Below, piece by piece: positions 16,639-25,332 of a DNA stretch of 64,000 nucleotides. The notes under the pieces were generated by a model, which worked only from the letters and a program-made list of their open reading frames with translations, was not told where the DNA came from and searched no databases. Each line of letters opens with the position of its first letter. Within the stretch, counting starts at the first letter, position 1. Origin of the DNA: RGIG5612 sp045601405 (GTDB lineage Bacteria > Bacillota > Clostridia > Lachnospirales > Lachnospiraceae); assembly GCA_045601405.1 (NCBI GenBank), contig JAZRZO010000066.1, positions 4,622 to 68,621 of the forward strand. The letters run 5' to 3'. The translations under genes were made by a program, and so were the position numbers.

Positions 16639-17415
16639 ATGGGTTTTGTACTTTACGATCAGAAAGATAACATTGCAATAGTAACGATCAACAGACCGGA
16701 AGCGCTCAATGCGCTGAATTCCGAGGTTCTTAAGGAGATCGAAAGTGTATTTGACGGCATAGATACTGATACAGTACGTGCGGTTATACTTACAGGCGCA
16801 GGCGAGAAATCATTTGTTGCAGGTGCCGATATCGGAGAAATGAGCTCGCTTTCAAAAGCAGAGGGCGAAGCCTTCGGTAAAACAGGAAACGATGTTTTCC
16901 GCAAGATAGAAACCTTTCCTGTTCCGGTCATAGCGGCTGTTAACGGTTTTGCTCTTGGCGGAGGAAACGAACTCGCCATGAGCTGCGATATCAGGATATG
17001 CTCTGAAAATGCAATGTTCGGACAGCCCGAGGTTGGTCTTGGCATCACTCCCGGATTCGGCGGAACTCAGCGTCTTGCCCGCCTTATCAGCCCGGGTAAA
17101 GCAAAAGAACTTATATATACCGCTACAAATATCAAAGCTCCCGAAGCATTGACGTTAGGGCTTGTAAATGCGGTTTATCCTATAGAAGAGCTTATGCCGG
17201 CAGCTGAGAAGATGGCGTCAAAGATTGCCCGTAACGCCCCGATCGCTGTACGCGCATGCAAGAAGGCCATTGATGACGGTCTTCAGACAGACATTGATGC
17301 AGCCATAGTCATTGAAGAAAAATTATTCGGCGGATGTTTTGAAACTGAAGATCAGATCGAAGGTATGAAAGCATTTCTGGAAAAAAGGAAAGTAGAAAAG
17401 TTTGTTAATAAATAA
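16639..17415 (+). CDS. crt: 3-hydroxybutyryl-CoA dehydratase (crotonase)
   Basis: 258 aa. Enoyl-CoA hydratase/isomerase fold with AGADIGEM, NGFALGGGNELAMSCDIRI (oxyanion hole and first catalytic Glu region) and PEVGLGITPGFGGTQRL (second catalytic Glu). It dehydrates 3-hydroxybutyryl-CoA to crotonyl-CoA in butyrate formation. The start follows AGGAGGAG (16624-16631). It is the first gene of crt-hbd-bcd-etfB-etfA; the acetyl-CoA acetyltransferase gene often found with this operon is not present. The upstream 220 bp hold no gene but carry Rex-like sites and a -10 candidate. Confidence 0.94.
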   Translation: MGFVLYDQKDNIAIVTINRPEALNALNSEVLKEIESVFDGIDTDTVRAVILTGAGEKSFVAGADIGEMSSLSKAEGEAFGKTGNDVFRKIETFPVPVIAAVNGFALGGGNELAMSCDIRICSENAMFGQPEVGLGITPGFGGTQRLARLISPGKAKELIYTATNIKAPEALTLGLVNAVYPIEELMPAAEKMASKIARNAPIAVRACKKAIDDGLQTDIDAAIVIEEKLFGGCFETEDQIEGMKAFLEKRKVEKFVNK

Positions 17416-17444
17416 GTAATCATTCATAAACAGGAGGAAGAAAA

Positions 17445-18284
17445 ATGGTAGTTGGAATCATAGGCGCCGGAACAATGGGCTCCGGGATCGCACAGGCTTT
17501 TGCGAGCTGCGAAGGCTACTCGGTTAAACTTACTGACATCAATGATGAATTTGCCGCAGGCGGCAAAGCAAAGATCGAAAAAGGTCTTGCAGGCCGTGTG
17601 GCAAAAGGCAAAATGGAGCAGGCGACAGCTGACGCTATTCTTGCCAAGATAACAACAGGTACAAAGGATATTTGCACAGACTGCGATCTTGTGGTTGAAG
17701 CAGCTATCGAGAACATGGAGATCAAAAAGCAGACCTTCAGGGAACTTCAGGATATCGTTCCCAAGGACTGCATTTTTGCAACTAACACATCTTCACTTTC
17801 GGTTACAGAGATAGGAGCAGGTCTTGACAGGCCGATGATCGGAATGCATTTTTTTAATCCGGCTCCCGTAATGAAGCTTGTTGAGGTTATCGCAGGCGTT
17901 AACACTCCGGCTGAAACTGTGGAAAAGATCGTAAAGATCGCTGAAGAGATCGGAAAAACTCCGGTACAGGTTGAAGAAGGACCGGGCTTTGTGGTTAACA
18001 GAGTTCTCATCCCCATGATCAACGAAGCTATCGGGATTTACGCGGAAGGAATCGCAACGGTTGAAGGCATTGATACAGCAATGAAGCTTGGTGCAAGTCA
18101 TCCGATGGGACCGCTTGCACTCGGTGATCTTATCGGCCTTGATATCGTTCTTGCGATCATGGACGTAATGTATAATGAAACAGGCGATCCCAAATATCGC
18201 GCTCATACATTACTTAAAAAAATGGTACGTGGAGGCCTCCTTGGTCAGAAGACCGGAAAAGGTTTCTATGACTATAGTAAATAA
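17445..18284 (+). CDS. hbd: 3-hydroxybutyryl-CoA dehydrogenase
   Basis: 279 aa. The N-terminal Rossmann fold opens with IGAGTMGSGIAQAF. HFFNPAPVMKLVEVI carries the catalytic His, and the C-terminal dimerisation domain has GPGFVVNRVLIPMINEA and HPMGPLALGDLIGLD. It reduces acetoacetyl-CoA to (S)-3-hydroxybutyryl-CoA. It sits 29 bp downstream of crt with an AGGAGG ribosome-binding site. Placement directly after crt differs from the C. acetobutylicum order (crt-bcd-etfB-etfA-hbd). Confidence 0.95.
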   Translation: MVVGIIGAGTMGSGIAQAFASCEGYSVKLTDINDEFAAGGKAKIEKGLAGRVAKGKMEQATADAILAKITTGTKDICTDCDLVVEAAIENMEIKKQTFRELQDIVPKDCIFATNTSSLSVTEIGAGLDRPMIGMHFFNPAPVMKLVEVIAGVNTPAETVEKIVKIAEEIGKTPVQVEEGPGFVVNRVLIPMINEAIGIYAEGIATVEGIDTAMKLGASHPMGPLALGDLIGLDIVLAIMDVMYNETGDPKYRAHTLLKKMVRGGLLGQKTGKGFYDYSK

Positions 18285-18306
18285 ATTTTAGGAAGGAAAG
18301 GGAAAA

Positions 18307-19446
18307 ATGGATTTTACTTTAGACAAACAGCATGAGATGGCCAGAACTTTATTCCGTGAGTTTGCTCAAAATGAAGTTAAGCCTCTTGCGCAGGAAATCG
18401 ACGAGACAGAACGATTCCCCATGGAAACGGTTGAAAAACTCGGCAAATATGGAATGATGGGCGTTCCGATCCCGAGAGAATTCGGCGGACAGGGCTGCGA
18501 TACTCTTACCTATGTTCTTCTTGTTGAAGAGCTTTCAAAGGTATGCGGAACAACAGGCGTTATCGTTTCAGCACACACATCACTTTGTGCGGATCCTATC
18601 TACAAATTCGGTACAGATGAGCAGAAAGCGAAATATCTTCCGGATCTTGTATCGGGTAAAAAGGTAGGCGCGTTCGGTCTTACAGAGCCGGGGGCTGGAA
18701 CTGATGCTTCCGGACAGCAGACAAAGGCAGTCCTTGACGGTGACCACTATGTACTTAACGGTTCGAAGATATTTATCACAAACGGCGGCGTAGCGGAGAC
18801 ATTTGTCATCTTTGCCATGACTGATAAATCTTTAGGAACCAAGGGAATAAGCGCTTTTATCGTTGAAAAAGACTTCCCGGGCTTCTCTGTAGGTACCATT
18901 GAAAAGAAGATGGGCATCAGAGCATCATCGACTACAGAGCTAATATTCCAGGACTGCATAGTTCCCAAGGAAAATATGCTCGGTCAGGAAGGAAAGGGCT
19001 TCTCACTTGCCATGAAAACACTTGACGGCGGTCGTATAGGTATCGCGGCTCAGGCGTTAGGCCTTGCAGGCGGTGCGCTTGATACCACTATCGAATACGT
19101 TAAAGAACGTAAGCAGTTCGGAAGACCGATTGCTAAATTCCAGAACACACAGTTTCAGCTTGCTGATATGTACTCAAAGGTTGAGGCTGCAAGATATCTG
19201 GTTTATAAGGCAGCTATCGCGAAGGATACTCAGAAAGTATTCTCACTTGACGCTGCTGTTGCAAAGCTCTTTGCGGCTGAAGCGGCAATGGAAGTGACAA
19301 CCAAGGCAGTACAGCTTCACGGCGGATACGGCTACACTCGTGAATATGATGTTGAGCGTATGATGCGTGACGCTAAGATCACTGAGATCTATGAAGGAAC
19401 CAGCGAGGTTCAGAGAATGGTCATCTCGGGAAATATCATGGCATAG
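18307..19446 (+). CDS. bcd: Butyryl-CoA dehydrogenase
   Basis: 379 aa. Acyl-CoA dehydrogenase with FGLTEPGAGTDASGQQT (FAD-binding), ERKQFGRPIAKFQNTQFQLADM and the C-terminal EIYEGTSEVQRMVISG block; the catalytic Glu is in the ITEIYEGTSE region. It reduces crotonyl-CoA to butyryl-CoA. Together with the EtfAB encoded next to it, it can form the electron-bifurcating Bcd-Etf complex that couples crotonyl-CoA reduction to ferredoxin reduction by NADH. RBS GGAAGGAAAGGG, 22 bp after hbd. Confidence 0.95.
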   Translation: MDFTLDKQHEMARTLFREFAQNEVKPLAQEIDETERFPMETVEKLGKYGMMGVPIPREFGGQGCDTLTYVLLVEELSKVCGTTGVIVSAHTSLCADPIYKFGTDEQKAKYLPDLVSGKKVGAFGLTEPGAGTDASGQQTKAVLDGDHYVLNGSKIFITNGGVAETFVIFAMTDKSLGTKGISAFIVEKDFPGFSVGTIEKKMGIRASSTTELIFQDCIVPKENMLGQEGKGFSLAMKTLDGGRIGIAAQALGLAGGALDTTIEYVKERKQFGRPIAKFQNTQFQLADMYSKVEAARYLVYKAAIAKDTQKVFSLDAAVAKLFAAEAAMEVTTKAVQLHGGYGYTREYDVERMMRDAKITEIYEGTSEVQRMVISGNIMA

Positions 19447-19463
19447 AAAGGAGCGTGTAAACT

Positions 19464-20246
19464 ATGAAAATTATTGTATGCATAAAACAGGTTCCTGATA
19501 CAAAGGGCGGAGTTCAGTTTAATCCTGACGGAACACTGAACAGAGCTGCTATGCTTGCTATCATGAACCCTGATGACAAAGCAGGTCTTGAAGCTGCTTT
19601 AAGATTGAAAGATGAATATGGCGCAGAGGTAACGGTTGTGACCATGGGTCTTCCCAAGGCTACTGATGTTCTCCAGGAGGCTCTGGCTATGGGAGCGGAC
19701 AAAGCAGTCCTGATAACTGACAGAGTTCTCGGAGGTGCCGATACATGGGCAACATCCTCAACTATTGCTGCCGGTATCAAAAATATGGAATATGATCTTA
19801 TAATCACTGGCCGTCAGGCTATCGACGGTGATACGGCGCAGGTTGGTCCTCAGATATCAGAGCATCTTGATATTCCTGTTATCTCTTACGCGCAGGATAT
19901 CAAGATAGACGGAGACTATGTTATCGTTCAGCGTCAGTTTGACGACAGATACCATATGTTAAAGGCTAAAATGCCCTGCCTTGTAACGGCTCTTGGTGAG
20001 CTTGCCGAGCCCCGTTACATGACTCCCGCAGGTATCGTTGATGCTGTTAACGCAGAGATCACAACCTGGGGCAGAGCAGATCTTCCGGAACTTGATGACG
20101 CGAACATCGGTCTTGCAGGATCACCTACCAAGATCGCTAAGGCATCTGACAAGGTTCGTAAGGGAGAGGGCGAGAAGATCGAGCTCGATCCCAAGGAAGC
20201 AGTTGCTTACCTGATGCAGAAATTAGACGAGAAACATGCGATATAA
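19464..20246 (+). CDS. etfB: Electron transfer flavoprotein beta subunit
   Basis: 260 aa. It begins MKIIVCIKQVPDT as in other EtfB proteins; AVTIVTMG-like and ALAMGADKAVLI blocks are followed by the signature ITGRQAIDGDTAQVGPQISEHL, the FAD-binding and subunit-contact region. In the Bcd-Etf complex EtfB carries the bifurcating FAD that receives hydride from NADH. It follows bcd after 17 bp with AAAGGAGCG. Its 3' end is close to the etfA ribosome-binding site, consistent with equimolar production. Confidence 0.95.
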   Translation: MKIIVCIKQVPDTKGGVQFNPDGTLNRAAMLAIMNPDDKAGLEAALRLKDEYGAEVTVVTMGLPKATDVLQEALAMGADKAVLITDRVLGGADTWATSSTIAAGIKNMEYDLIITGRQAIDGDTAQVGPQISEHLDIPVISYAQDIKIDGDYVIVQRQFDDRYHMLKAKMPCLVTALGELAEPRYMTPAGIVDAVNAEITTWGRADLPELDDANIGLAGSPTKIAKASDKVRKGEGEKIELDPKEAVAYLMQKLDEKHAI

Positions 20247-20268
20247 GCTGAGAAAGGAGCTAACAAAG

Positions 20269-21321
20269 ATGAATATTCAAGATTACAAAGGTGTATATGT
20301 CTTTGCAGAGCAGGTTGATGGTGTTCTCAGCGGCATCGCATTCGAGCTTCTCGGCAAAGCAAACGAACTTGCAAAAGACCTTGACACTGACGTTACGGCA
20401 GTTGTTATAGGTTCTGACATTATGGCTCTTGCAGACGAACTTGCTGCATATGGAGCTGACAAGGTCATCGTTATTGATGATCCGGAACTTAAGGATTACA
20501 GAACAGAGCCGTATGCTCATGCGCTTTCTTCTGCTATCAATGAATTCAAGCCTGACATCATGCTTGTTGGCGCTACTCCTATCGGACGTGACCTCGGACC
20601 GAGGGTATCCGCAAGAGTTGCAACAGGTCTTACTGCTGATTGCACAAGCCTTGATATCGGTGACTTCCCGCTTAATCCTATCCCGGGCAAGGAAGATCAG
20701 CAGAAGCACAACCAGCTTCTTATGACCCGTCCTGCATTTGGCGGAAATACCATAGCTACTATAGCGTGCCCTGACAACAGACCTCAGATGGCTACTGTTC
20801 GTCCCGGCGTTATGCAGAGGCAGGAAAAGAAAGAGGGCGCAAAAGCAGAGGTTATTGAATTCAACCCCGGATTCACGCCTGACAACAAATATGTAGAGAT
20901 ATTAGAGATCGTTAAATCTGTTTCCGAGACTGTTGATATCATGGACGCTAAGATCCTTGTATCCGGAGGAAGAGGAATGGGCGGTCCGGAGAACTTCCAG
21001 CTTCTGAAAGACCTCGCTGAGGCTATCGGAGGAGAGGTTGCATGCTCACGCGCTGTTGTTGACGCCGGCTGGATGCCGAAGGATATGCAGGTTGGTCAGA
21101 CGGGCAAAACTGTTCGTCCGCAGATCTATATCGCATGCGGTATCTCGGGTGCTATACAGCACCTTGCGGGAATGGAAGAATCTGACCTTATCATCGCTGT
21201 GAACAAAGATGATACAGCACCTATCTTTGAAGCCGCAGATTACGGTATCGTGGGAGACCTTTTCAAGGTTGTACCTGAACTTACTGAAGCGATCAAAGCA
21301 TATAAGGCAGCTAAAAAGTAA
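20269..21321 (+). CDS. etfA: Electron transfer flavoprotein alpha subunit
   Basis: 350 aa from the ATG at 20269, chosen for AAAGGAG at 20253-20259; an in-frame ATG at 20236 lacks a ribosome-binding site and overlaps etfB. The C-terminal FAD-binding domain has SGGRGMGGPENF, SRAVVDAGWMPKDMQVGQTGKTVRPQ (split here as SRAVVDAGW and QVGQTGKTV) and ACGISGAIQHLAGM. It shuttles an electron to Bcd. There is no N-terminal ferredoxin-like 2x[4Fe-4S] extension, which some EtfA proteins have. It is the last gene of the operon; a strong terminator follows 22 bp after the stop. Confidence 0.95.
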   Translation: MNIQDYKGVYVFAEQVDGVLSGIAFELLGKANELAKDLDTDVTAVVIGSDIMALADELAAYGADKVIVIDDPELKDYRTEPYAHALSSAINEFKPDIMLVGATPIGRDLGPRVSARVATGLTADCTSLDIGDFPLNPIPGKEDQQKHNQLLMTRPAFGGNTIATIACPDNRPQMATVRPGVMQRQEKKEGAKAEVIEFNPGFTPDNKYVEILEIVKSVSETVDIMDAKILVSGGRGMGGPENFQLLKDLAEAIGGEVACSRAVVDAGWMPKDMQVGQTGKTVRPQIYIACGISGAIQHLAGMEESDLIIAVNKDDTAPIFEAADYGIVGDLFKVVPELTEAIKAYKAAKK

Positions 21322-21343
21322 TTTCCTTATTTTTACCAATGCC

Positions 21344-21374
21344 AAGACCCCGGCTGTCCGCCGGGGTCTTTTAT
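21344..21374 (+). terminator. Intrinsic terminator of the butyrate operon
   Basis: Perfect 11-bp stem: AAGACCCCGGC (21344-21354), loop TGTCC, GCCGGGGTCTT (21360-21370), followed by TTTATATA. It lies 22 bp after the etfA stop. Confidence 0.93.
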
Positions 21375-21392
21375 ATAGCTTTCCCATTACTA

Positions 21393-21472
21393 TCCCGCCT
21401 TGATGCATATATATCTCCGTGTGACGCTTGCCGGTTTAGTCACACTTCGATATATATGCATCATTGGCAGGT
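21393..21472. repeat. Palindromic intergenic repeat, copy 1
   Basis: Left arm 21401-21425 (TGATGCATATATATC then TCCGTGTGAC) and right arm 21439-21463 pair at 22 of 25 positions around a 13-base centre, GCTTGCCGGTTTA. CCCGCC and a matching GGCAGG border the arms. The same layout recurs at 63.6 kb and 63.95 kb. It contains no gene and lies between the etfA terminator and the gap promoter. Confidence 0.85.
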
Positions 21473-21490
21473 TAATAGACTTCACTGCCA

Positions 21491-21543
21491 TCCCGCCTCG
21501 ATGCATATATATATCTATAGGCAGACGGAGGAGGGGCACGCCG
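21491..21543. repeat. Partial repeat, left-arm copy 1b
   Basis: A second CCCGCCTCGATGCATATATATATCT segment (split: CCCGCCTCGATG, CATATATATATCT) follows copy 1 by about 20 bases but has no matching right arm. It ends in CACGCCGGGG, a fragment resembling the centre of the full repeat. It is probably a half element or the remnant of a recombination. Confidence 0.6.
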
Positions 21544-21593
21544 GGGCTGACATAAAATAATAAAATAACTATCTGCAAATATATGGAAAAGTA

Positions 21594-21602
21594 TGTTACA
21601 AT
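21594..21602 (+). promoter_or_regulatory. gap promoter, extended -10
   Basis: TGTTACAAT: a TG-N extension joined to TACAAT (21597-21602), 35 bp upstream of the gap start. A weak CTGCAA (21573-21578) stands at the -35 distance (18 bp). Confidence 0.5.
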
Positions 21603-21637
21603 CAACTACATAATAATCTACGGAGGTATTTTTTATT

Positions 21638-22660
21638 ATGGGAAAAGAAAAGAAAAGGATCGCGATAAACGGATTCGGAAGGATCGGACGTCTTACATTC
21701 AGAAGGCTTTATAATGACCCCGATCTTGAGGTTGTAGCTATCAACTGCTCACATCCTACGGAAGAGATCGCACATCTATTGAAATATGACTCAAACTTCA
21801 GAAGGTTCGTTGATGCTGACAAAGTCAGAGCTCTTAAAGACAGTATCAAGATCGGAAACTATAAGGTTGCCATCACCGGAGAACGTGATGCAGCAAACCT
21901 TCCATGGGAAGCGCTTAAGATCGACCTTGTTATTGACTGCACGGGAGTTTATAAAAACGCAGAAAAGGCAATGGCTCATATCAATGCCGGCGCAAAAAAG
22001 GTTGTCATCTCAGCCCCCGGGGATGATATGCCTACCATCGTTTACGGTGTAAACGAAAAAACCTTAAAGAAAAAGGACGCAATAGTAAGCGCTGCATCCT
22101 GTACGACCAACTGTCTTGCGCCTATGGCATACTTTCTTAACAAGCTCGCGCCTATTGATAAAGGTTATATGACAACTATCCATGCTTACACAGGCGACCA
22201 GGAGCCTCTGGATGCATTCCATAAAAAGGGTGATCTGAGAAGAGCTCGCGCATGCGCCTACAACATCGTCCCAAACACAACAGGCGCTGCAAAGGCTATA
22301 GGAAAGGTTATCCCGGAGCTTAACGGAAAACTGGACGGAGCAGCTCAGAGAGTGCCTACACCTACAGGTTCCCTTACAGAGCTTGTAGCTGTCGTTAATA
22401 AAAAGGTAAGTGCTGATGAGATCAATGTTTTTATGAAGAAGAACTCGAATCCTTCATACGAATACACTGAGGATGAGATCGTTTCAACAGATATCATCGG
22501 AATGGAGGCAGGCTCGTGCTTCGATGCCACACAGACCAAGACAATGGAATTAGGTCGCGGAAAAACGCTTGTAAAGGTTGTTGCGTGGTATGACAACGAA
22601 TATTCATACACGTGCCAGATGGTAAAGACAGCTAAATACATTTGCGCTAAGTTCATTTAA
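21638..22660 (+). CDS. gap: Glyceraldehyde-3-phosphate dehydrogenase
   Basis: 340 aa. NAD-binding INGFGRIGRLTFRRL at the N-terminus; the catalytic block SAASCTTNCLAP has Cys155, and HAYTGDQ carries the base-pairing His region. The C-terminal WYDNEYSYTCQMV is typical. It oxidises glyceraldehyde-3-phosphate to 1,3-bisphosphoglycerate in glycolysis. GGAGG (21622-21626) precedes the start. It heads a glycolytic run gap-pgk-tpiA; a hairpin between gap and pgk may give gap more transcript than its followers. Confidence 0.96.
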   Translation: MGKEKKRIAINGFGRIGRLTFRRLYNDPDLEVVAINCSHPTEEIAHLLKYDSNFRRFVDADKVRALKDSIKIGNYKVAITGERDAANLPWEALKIDLVIDCTGVYKNAEKAMAHINAGAKKVVISAPGDDMPTIVYGVNEKTLKKKDAIVSAASCTTNCLAPMAYFLNKLAPIDKGYMTTIHAYTGDQEPLDAFHKKGDLRRARACAYNIVPNTTGAAKAIGKVIPELNGKLDGAAQRVPTPTGSLTELVAVVNKKVSADEINVFMKKNSNPSYEYTEDEIVSTDIIGMEAGSCFDATQTKTMELGRGKTLVKVVAWYDNEYSYTCQMVKTAKYICAKFI

Positions 22661-22667
22661 GAAAACT

Positions 22668-22696
22668 CCGGCCTCTCTAAAAAGGGGCCGGTATTT
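22668..22696 (+). terminator. gap-pgk intergenic hairpin, possible partial terminator
   Basis: CCGGCCTCT (22668-22676) pairs with AGGGGCCGG (22683-22691), one G-T pair, six-base loop. The following TATTTCTAT is a poor U-tract, so partial termination or mRNA processing is more likely than full stop. Confidence 0.5.
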
Positions 22697-22728
22697 CTAT
22701 AGTTTCTGAGTGTGGTCGGGAGGAAGAT

Positions 22729-23922
22729 ATGTTAAATAAAAAAAGTATTGATGATCTGAACGTAAAAGGAAAAAGGGTGCTTTTAAGAGTGGATTTCAAT
22801 GTGCCTTTAAAGGACGGAGTTATCACTGACGATACACGTATCAAAGCGGCCCTCCCTACAATAGATAAATTATTGAATGACGGGGCAAAGCTCATTATCT
22901 GCTCGCATCTCGGCAAGCCGAAGGGCGAGGTTAAAGAGGAGCTTTCCCTGGCTCCGGTTTCCGTAAGACTTTCTGATCTCCTTGGAAAAGAAGTGCTGTT
23001 CCTTAAGGACGATACCGTAGTTGGCGAGCATGCACTGTGGGCTGTGGACAATCTTAAGGAAGGTCAGGCGGCTCTTCTTGAAAACACAAGGTTCAGACCG
23101 GAAGAGGAAGCAAATGATCCTCAGTTCTCAAAAGAGCTTGCGTCTCTTGGAGAGATTTATGTAAATGATGCCTTTGGAACCGCGCACAGAGCACACGCCT
23201 CCACTGAAGGAGTGGCAAAGTATGTTGATGAACGAGCCGTAGGCTATCTTATGGAAAAGGAGCTTGAATTTCTGGGCAATGCCGTTGATGATCCAAAACG
23301 TCCTTTTGCGGCAGTTCTCGGAGGCTCAAAAGTATCTTCTAAGATCTCAGTGATAGAAAACCTGCTTGATAAGGTCGACACGCTTATCATAGGGGGAGGA
23401 ATGGCCTATACTTTTATCAAGGCTAAAGGCGGAAATACAGGCAGGTCGCTCCTTGAAGAGGACTATCTGGATTATGCGGGCAAGATGCTGGAAAAAGCCC
23501 GGGAAAAAGGCGTTAAGTTACTTATCCCGGAAGATACCGTTATCGCGTCGGATGTTAAGGAAGGAGCCGGCTGCGGTATTGTAGATATCATGGCTATTCC
23601 TGATGATATGATCGGAGTTGATATCGGAGATAAGACAATAGTGGAGTTTTCCGAAGCATTAAAAGATGCGAAAACCGTTGTGTGGAACGGGCCGATGGGG
23701 GTATTTGAGATTCCTGATTTCGCGAATGGAACAAAGTCCATAGCGAAAGTCCTTGCCGGACTGGACGCGGTTACAATAATCGGCGGAGGAGACAGCGCTG
23801 CTGCTGTTAATCAGCTGGGTTTTGCAGATAAAATGACACATATTTCCACCGGAGGCGGAGCCTCCCTTGAGTTTCTTGAGGGCAAGGAGCTTCCCGGCGT
23901 TGCAGTAATCGATGATAAGTAA
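22729..23922 (+). CDS. pgk: Phosphoglycerate kinase
   Basis: 397 aa, usual length. N-terminal substrate domain with LLRVDFNVPLKDG, CSHLGKPKG and ENTRFRPEE; C-terminal nucleotide domain with GGGMAYTFIKAKG, VVWNGPMGVFE and IIGGGDSAAAVNQ. It makes ATP from 1,3-bisphosphoglycerate. A GGGAGGA ribosome-binding site precedes the ATG. It ends 13 bp before tpiA. Confidence 0.96.
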   Translation: MLNKKSIDDLNVKGKRVLLRVDFNVPLKDGVITDDTRIKAALPTIDKLLNDGAKLIICSHLGKPKGEVKEELSLAPVSVRLSDLLGKEVLFLKDDTVVGEHALWAVDNLKEGQAALLENTRFRPEEEANDPQFSKELASLGEIYVNDAFGTAHRAHASTEGVAKYVDERAVGYLMEKELEFLGNAVDDPKRPFAAVLGGSKVSSKISVIENLLDKVDTLIIGGGMAYTFIKAKGGNTGRSLLEEDYLDYAGKMLEKAREKGVKLLIPEDTVIASDVKEGAGCGIVDIMAIPDDMIGVDIGDKTIVEFSEALKDAKTVVWNGPMGVFEIPDFANGTKSIAKVLAGLDAVTIIGGGDSAAAVNQLGFADKMTHISTGGGASLEFLEGKELPGVAVIDDK

Positions 23923-23935
23923 GAGAGGTTTTAAT

Positions 23936-24691
23936 ATGTCAGAACGCAGGAAGATCATTGCAGGAAACTGGAAAATGAACAAGACCCCGAAAGAGGCGGT
24001 CGAGCTGATAAATACACTGAAACCTCTTGTTGGAACAGATGATGCGGATGTTATAATCTGTGTTCCGTTTGTTGATATAGCACCTGCGATAGAAGCCGCT
24101 AAAGGCACAGGTATAATTGTAGGCGCGCAGAACATGCATTTTGAGGACTGCGGAGCATATACGGGCGAGATATCGGCCGCAATGCTCTGGGAAACAGGCG
24201 CGGAATATGTTATCATCGGACATTCAGAGCGCAGAGAATATTTTGCGGAAACCGATGAGGCTGTTAATAAAAAGATATTCAAGGCATTTGAAAATGACCT
24301 CATACCTATTGTATGCTGCGGTGAAAGTCTTGAACAAAGAAATGAGGGAGTTACGCTTGATTGGATAAGAGGGCAGATAAGCGCTGCGTTTTCAGGTGTT
24401 TCTGAAGAGCAGGCGAAGGAGGTCGTGATCGCCTATGAACCCATTTGGGCTATTGGAACCGGCAAGACCGCAACCAGTGATGAAGCCCAGGAGGTATGCG
24501 CTTTTATACGAGAGGTAATAAAAGACCTTTACGATGAAGAAACAGCCGAAGTCATCCGCATACAATACGGAGGAAGCGTTAACGCATCCAATGCCGCAGA
24601 GCTTTTTTCCATGCCGGACATAGACGGCGCTCTGGTAGGCGGAGCATCATTAAAAGAAGATTTCGGAGCAATAGTTAATTACAACAAATGA
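23936..24691 (+). CDS. tpiA: Triosephosphate isomerase
   Basis: 251 aa from the ATG at 23936 (MSERRKIIAGNWKMN); an in-frame ATG at 23912 lies within pgk. Catalytic residues are present: Lys in GNWKMNK, His in IIGHSERREYF, Glu in AYEPIWAIGTG; GGSV near the end binds phosphate. It interconverts dihydroxyacetone phosphate and glyceraldehyde-3-phosphate. Its stop overlaps the ruvA start (ATGA), linking glycolysis genes to the RuvAB genes. Confidence 0.96.
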   Translation: MSERRKIIAGNWKMNKTPKEAVELINTLKPLVGTDDADVIICVPFVDIAPAIEAAKGTGIIVGAQNMHFEDCGAYTGEISAAMLWETGAEYVIIGHSERREYFAETDEAVNKKIFKAFENDLIPIVCCGESLEQRNEGVTLDWIRGQISAAFSGVSEEQAKEVVIAYEPIWAIGTGKTATSDEAQEVCAFIREVIKDLYDEETAEVIRIQYGGSVNASNAAELFSMPDIDGALVGGASLKEDFGAIVNYNK

Positions 24692-25284
24692 TAGGCTACA
24701 TAAAGGGTATTGTTTCCCGGATCGAAGAAAACACGATCATTCTGGATAATAACGGTATAGGATATCTTATCAGAATGCCTCTTTCTTCTACTTTCAAACT
24801 AAGTGAAGGAATGGAAACCACGATATATACATATATGGCATTCGGGCAGGATGAGGTTTCCCTCTGCGGATTTCTTTCAGGCAATGAGCTTGAGATGTTC
24901 AAGATGCTGCTCAGAGTCAGCGGAATAGGGCCGAAAGGCGCCATGAAGATACTTTCTGCGTCTGACGCAGAAACCATAAGAATGGCCATTCTTTCAGGGG
25001 ATGATAAGCTTCTTTCGGCATCTAAAGGCATAAGCGCCAAGCAGGCTCAGAAGATCATCCTTGAACTGAAGGGCAAGGTTAAAAAAAGCAGCTTAATGGA
25101 TGCCGTTATGCCGACATCTGCGGCAGCGTCTGATAAGAGCATGATAGATGAGGCTGTCAATGCGGTAACGGCCACAGGCTTTGACCGCGCTAAATGCATG
25201 AAGGCGGTTTCCAGACTCGATATAAAAGATGACTGGGATGTAGACCGTCTCATTGATGAGATATTTGCGAGCATAGAGTTCTGA
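24688..25284 (+). CDS. ruvA: Holliday junction helicase subunit RuvA
   Basis: 198 aa. The OB-fold N-terminal domain begins MIGYIKGIV; a helix-hairpin-helix domain has LLRVSGIGPKGAMKILS and a second KGISAKQAQKIILELKGK; a small C-terminal RuvB-contact domain is at the end. RuvA tetramers bind Holliday junctions and load RuvB. The ATG overlaps the tpiA stop by 4 nt. No SOS box was found in front of the operon. Confidence 0.95.
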   Translation: MIGYIKGIVSRIEENTIILDNNGIGYLIRMPLSSTFKLSEGMETTIYTYMAFGQDEVSLCGFLSGNELEMFKMLLRVSGIGPKGAMKILSASDAETIRMAILSGDDKLLSASKGISAKQAQKIILELKGKVKKSSLMDAVMPTSAAASDKSMIDEAVNAVTATGFDRAKCMKAVSRLDIKDDWDVDRLIDEIFASIEF

Positions 25285-25332
25285 ACAGGTAAACACATAA
25301 TCATAACATTTTTTATTTAATATCCTGTAATT

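Noticed and set aside
16499..16681. 60-codon frame upstream of crt
   Set aside because: It overlaps the Rex-like site, the -10 candidate and the crt RBS and runs into crt in another frame.
17793..18206. 137-codon frame antisense to hbd
   Set aside because: A shadow of the well-supported hbd gene, with no RBS or motif.
25285..25332. A leaderless promoter for ruvB
   Set aside because: TTTAAT/TAATAT boxes lie near the ATG but spacing is irregular and there is no -35 box.
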